Source of the DNA: Actinomycetota bacterium
GTDB lineage: Bacteria > Actinomycetota > Actinomycetes > Streptosporangiales > Streptosporangiaceae
Assembly (NCBI GenBank): GCA_003168295.1
Contig: PMST01000419.1
Coordinates: forward strand, 4,137-10,806
Reading direction: 5' to 3'
Length of the DNA stretch: 6,670 nucleotides
Below, one piece after another: positions 5,943 to 6,670 of this stretch (the stretch's first letter is position 1; each line of letters starts with the position of its first letter). Below the pieces are notes generated by a model that had not been told where the DNA came from, did no database searches, and worked only from the letters and a program-made list of their open reading frames with translations. The position numbers and the translations under genes were made by a program.

Positions 5943-5980
5943 TCTTTGACTAGATATTTTGCAACTAGAGATGTATAACA
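5943..5980 (+). promoter_or_regulatory. AT-rich promoter island before the CoA ligase
   Basis: This 38-bp stretch is about 70 % A+T, in sharp contrast with the genes on both sides. It holds TTGACT (5946-5951), a good -35 match, and TATAAC (5974-5979), a good -10 match, but they are 22 bp apart, too far for an ordinary sigma70 promoter. AGAGAT (5967-5972) would give a 15-bp spacer with a poorer hexamer. A promoter here is likely, but the exact elements are uncertain, and a regulator-assisted or alternative-sigma promoter is possible. It implies that the ligase starts its own transcription unit. Confidence 0.5.
5949..5970 (+). promoter_or_regulatory. Paired CTAG element (copy 2), candidate operator
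   Basis: ACTAGA occurs at 5949-5954 and 5964-5969, again exactly 15 bp apart. The full element, ACTAGATA-N7-ACTAGAG, matches the reverse complement of the element at 88-109 in 15 of 22 positions. It starts within the TTGACT -35-like hexamer and ends just before TATAAC, so a bound protein would cover the promoter. Only eight CTAG tetramers were found in the whole window by eye, and four of them form these two pairs. Confidence 0.45.
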
Positions 5981-6004
5981 GGAGGCAAAGCTCCCGCCTA
6001 TCGT

Positions 6005-6009
6005 GAGGT
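6005..6009 (+). promoter_or_regulatory. Ribosome binding site of the CoA ligase
   Basis: GAGGT lies five bases before ATG 6015 and decides for this start over the in-frame GTG at 6003. A stronger-looking GGAGG at 5981-5985 is 29 bases from the ATG and has no start codon at a useful distance. Confidence 0.6.
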
Positions 6010-6014
6010 CACCG

Positions 6015-6670
6015 ATGACCGCGGACCAGGCCCTCCGGCCAGAAGACGTGTACGACGCGGCGACCATCGCCGGTTTCCGCTCGGCCGGCTACTGGCGCGA
6101 TGACACGCTCAGCGCCTCGGTCGACCGGCTGGCCGCCGGGCAGCCGGACCGGGTACTGCTGACCGACGGCTACGCCGCCCTGACCACCGCCCAGCTGCGG
6201 GACCGTGCCTACCGGCTGGCGGCGGCGCTGCTGCGGCTAGGAGTGCAGGCCGGTGACCGGGTGCAGGTGCAGCTGCCGAACTGGAACGAGTTCGTCGTGG
6301 TCTACGTGGCGCTGGCCCGGATCGGCGCGGTGCTGGTGCCCACCATGCCCATCTACCGGCACGACGAGGTGCGCTACGTCCTGCGGCATTCCGGGGCGAA
6401 GGTGTCGGTGATCGCGGGGGAGTTCCGCGGCTTCGACTACCCGGAGATGATCGGGGAGATCCGCGCGTCGGCGCCCGGACTCCAGCACGTGATCACCGTC
6501 CGCAGCGCCGGGCGCCCCGGCGCGCTGCGGTATGAGGACCTCACCGCGGGTACGGCGGTGCCGGACGCCAGCGTGCTGGGTGAGCCCCCGTCGGCCGACG
6601 CGCCGCACTGCATCATCTACACCTCGGGCACCGAGTCGCGGCCGAAAGGCTGCCTGCACACCCTGAACAC
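6015..6670 (+). CDS. AMP-forming acyl-CoA ligase, N-terminal part (runs off window)
   Basis: The frame from ATG 6015 is open to the last base, giving 218 complete codons of a protein that is normally 500-550 residues. It belongs to the ANL adenylating superfamily, which activates a carboxylic acid with ATP and joins it to CoA. Visible N-terminal features are GYWRDDTL (25-32), the LTTAQLRDRAYRLAAALLRLGV helix region, GDRVQVQLPNWNEF (80-93), ARIGAVLVPTMPIYRHDE (101-118) and the phosphate-binding A3 motif YTSGTESRPKG at 202-212, followed by CLHT. The Glu-Ser form of this motif, instead of the usual Thr-Gly, and the LHT that follows recall cyclohexanecarboxylate-CoA ligase (AliA)-like and related medium-chain or alicyclic acid ligases. 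The substrate pocket and the C-terminal lysine domain lie outside the window, so the substrate is open. It appears to have its own promoter and probably performs the activation step for the acid imported by the adjacent MFS protein. Confidence 0.9.
   Translation, partial: MTADQALRPEDVYDAATIAGFRSAGYWRDDTLSASVDRLAAGQPDRVLLTDGYAALTTAQLRDRAYRLAAALLRLGVQAGDRVQVQLPNWNEFVVVYVALARIGAVLVPTMPIYRHDEVRYVLRHSGAKVSVIAGEFRGFDYPEMIGEIRASAPGLQHVITVRSAGRPGALRYEDLTAGTAVPDASVLGEPPSADAPHCIIYTSGTESRPKGCLHTLN

Noticed and set aside
5981..5994. GGAG-N6-CTCC hairpin before the ligase as a terminator or riboswitch
   Set aside because: A four-base stem is too weak, no T-run follows, and no known riboswitch core is visible in the short leader.
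6003..6005. In-frame GTG as an alternative ligase start
   Set aside because: The GGAGG upstream is 17 bases away, whereas ATG 6015 has GAGGT at five bases.
1..6670. tRNA, rRNA, CRISPR arrays, insertion sequences, attachment sites
   Set aside because: No cloverleaf, conserved rRNA stretch, regular repeat-spacer pattern, transposase motif or long terminal inverted repeat was seen on either strand by eye.

Overview
The window comes from a high-GC organism, almost certainly an actinomycete. GC is roughly 70 % by eye, third codon positions are overwhelmingly G or C, GTG starts are used, one gene looks leaderless, and an F420-type luciferase-like oxidoreductase is present. The genus cannot be named from sequence alone.

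All six well-supported complete or near-complete reading frames, and a seventh that is cut off, lie on the + strand. The first block (111-3959) is a compact operon: a FadA5-like 3-ketoacyl-CoA thiolase, a FabG/cyclohexanol-dehydrogenase-type SDR, a second SDR of the 17beta-HSD4/Hsd4A (hydroxyacyl-CoA dehydrogenase) type, and a luciferase-like (LLM) flavin/F420 oxidoreductase. It is followed by a MarR-family regulator (4088-4588) with its own SD and a palindrome upstream, then a 12-helix MFS transporter (4626-5942) close behind. After a sharply AT-rich promoter island (5943-5980), an acyl-CoA ligase begins at 6015 and runs off the right edge. At the left edge (1-80) a possible signal-peptide start of a divergent gene is weakly supported.

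Together the genes read as a regulated uptake and catabolism cassette for a carboxylic acid. The MFS protein would import it, the ligase would make the CoA thioester, and the SDRs, LLM enzyme and thiolase would carry out redox steps and thiolytic release of acetyl- or propionyl-CoA. No acyl-CoA dehydrogenase or enoyl-CoA hydratase is in the window, so the route is incomplete here. Relatives of the thiolase, the second SDR and the LLM enzyme occur in actinobacterial steroid side-chain degradation. The ligase motif and the MarR regulator also recall alicyclic-acid (AliA/BadR-type) pathways. The substrate is unknown.

The gene content is an ordinary catabolic cluster. The less ordinary signals are in the DNA between genes: (1) a shared 22-bp element built on two CTAG cores exactly 15 bp apart at the thiolase promoter and, inverted, at the ligase promoter; (2) a canonical four-tract G-quadruplex motif on the template strand between thiolase and first SDR; (3) a promoter placed so that the thiolase mRNA would start at its AUG; (4) a near-perfect 13-bp repeat at the SDR2/LLM junction giving two consecutive GTGA stop/start overlaps around a 6-codon mini-ORF.
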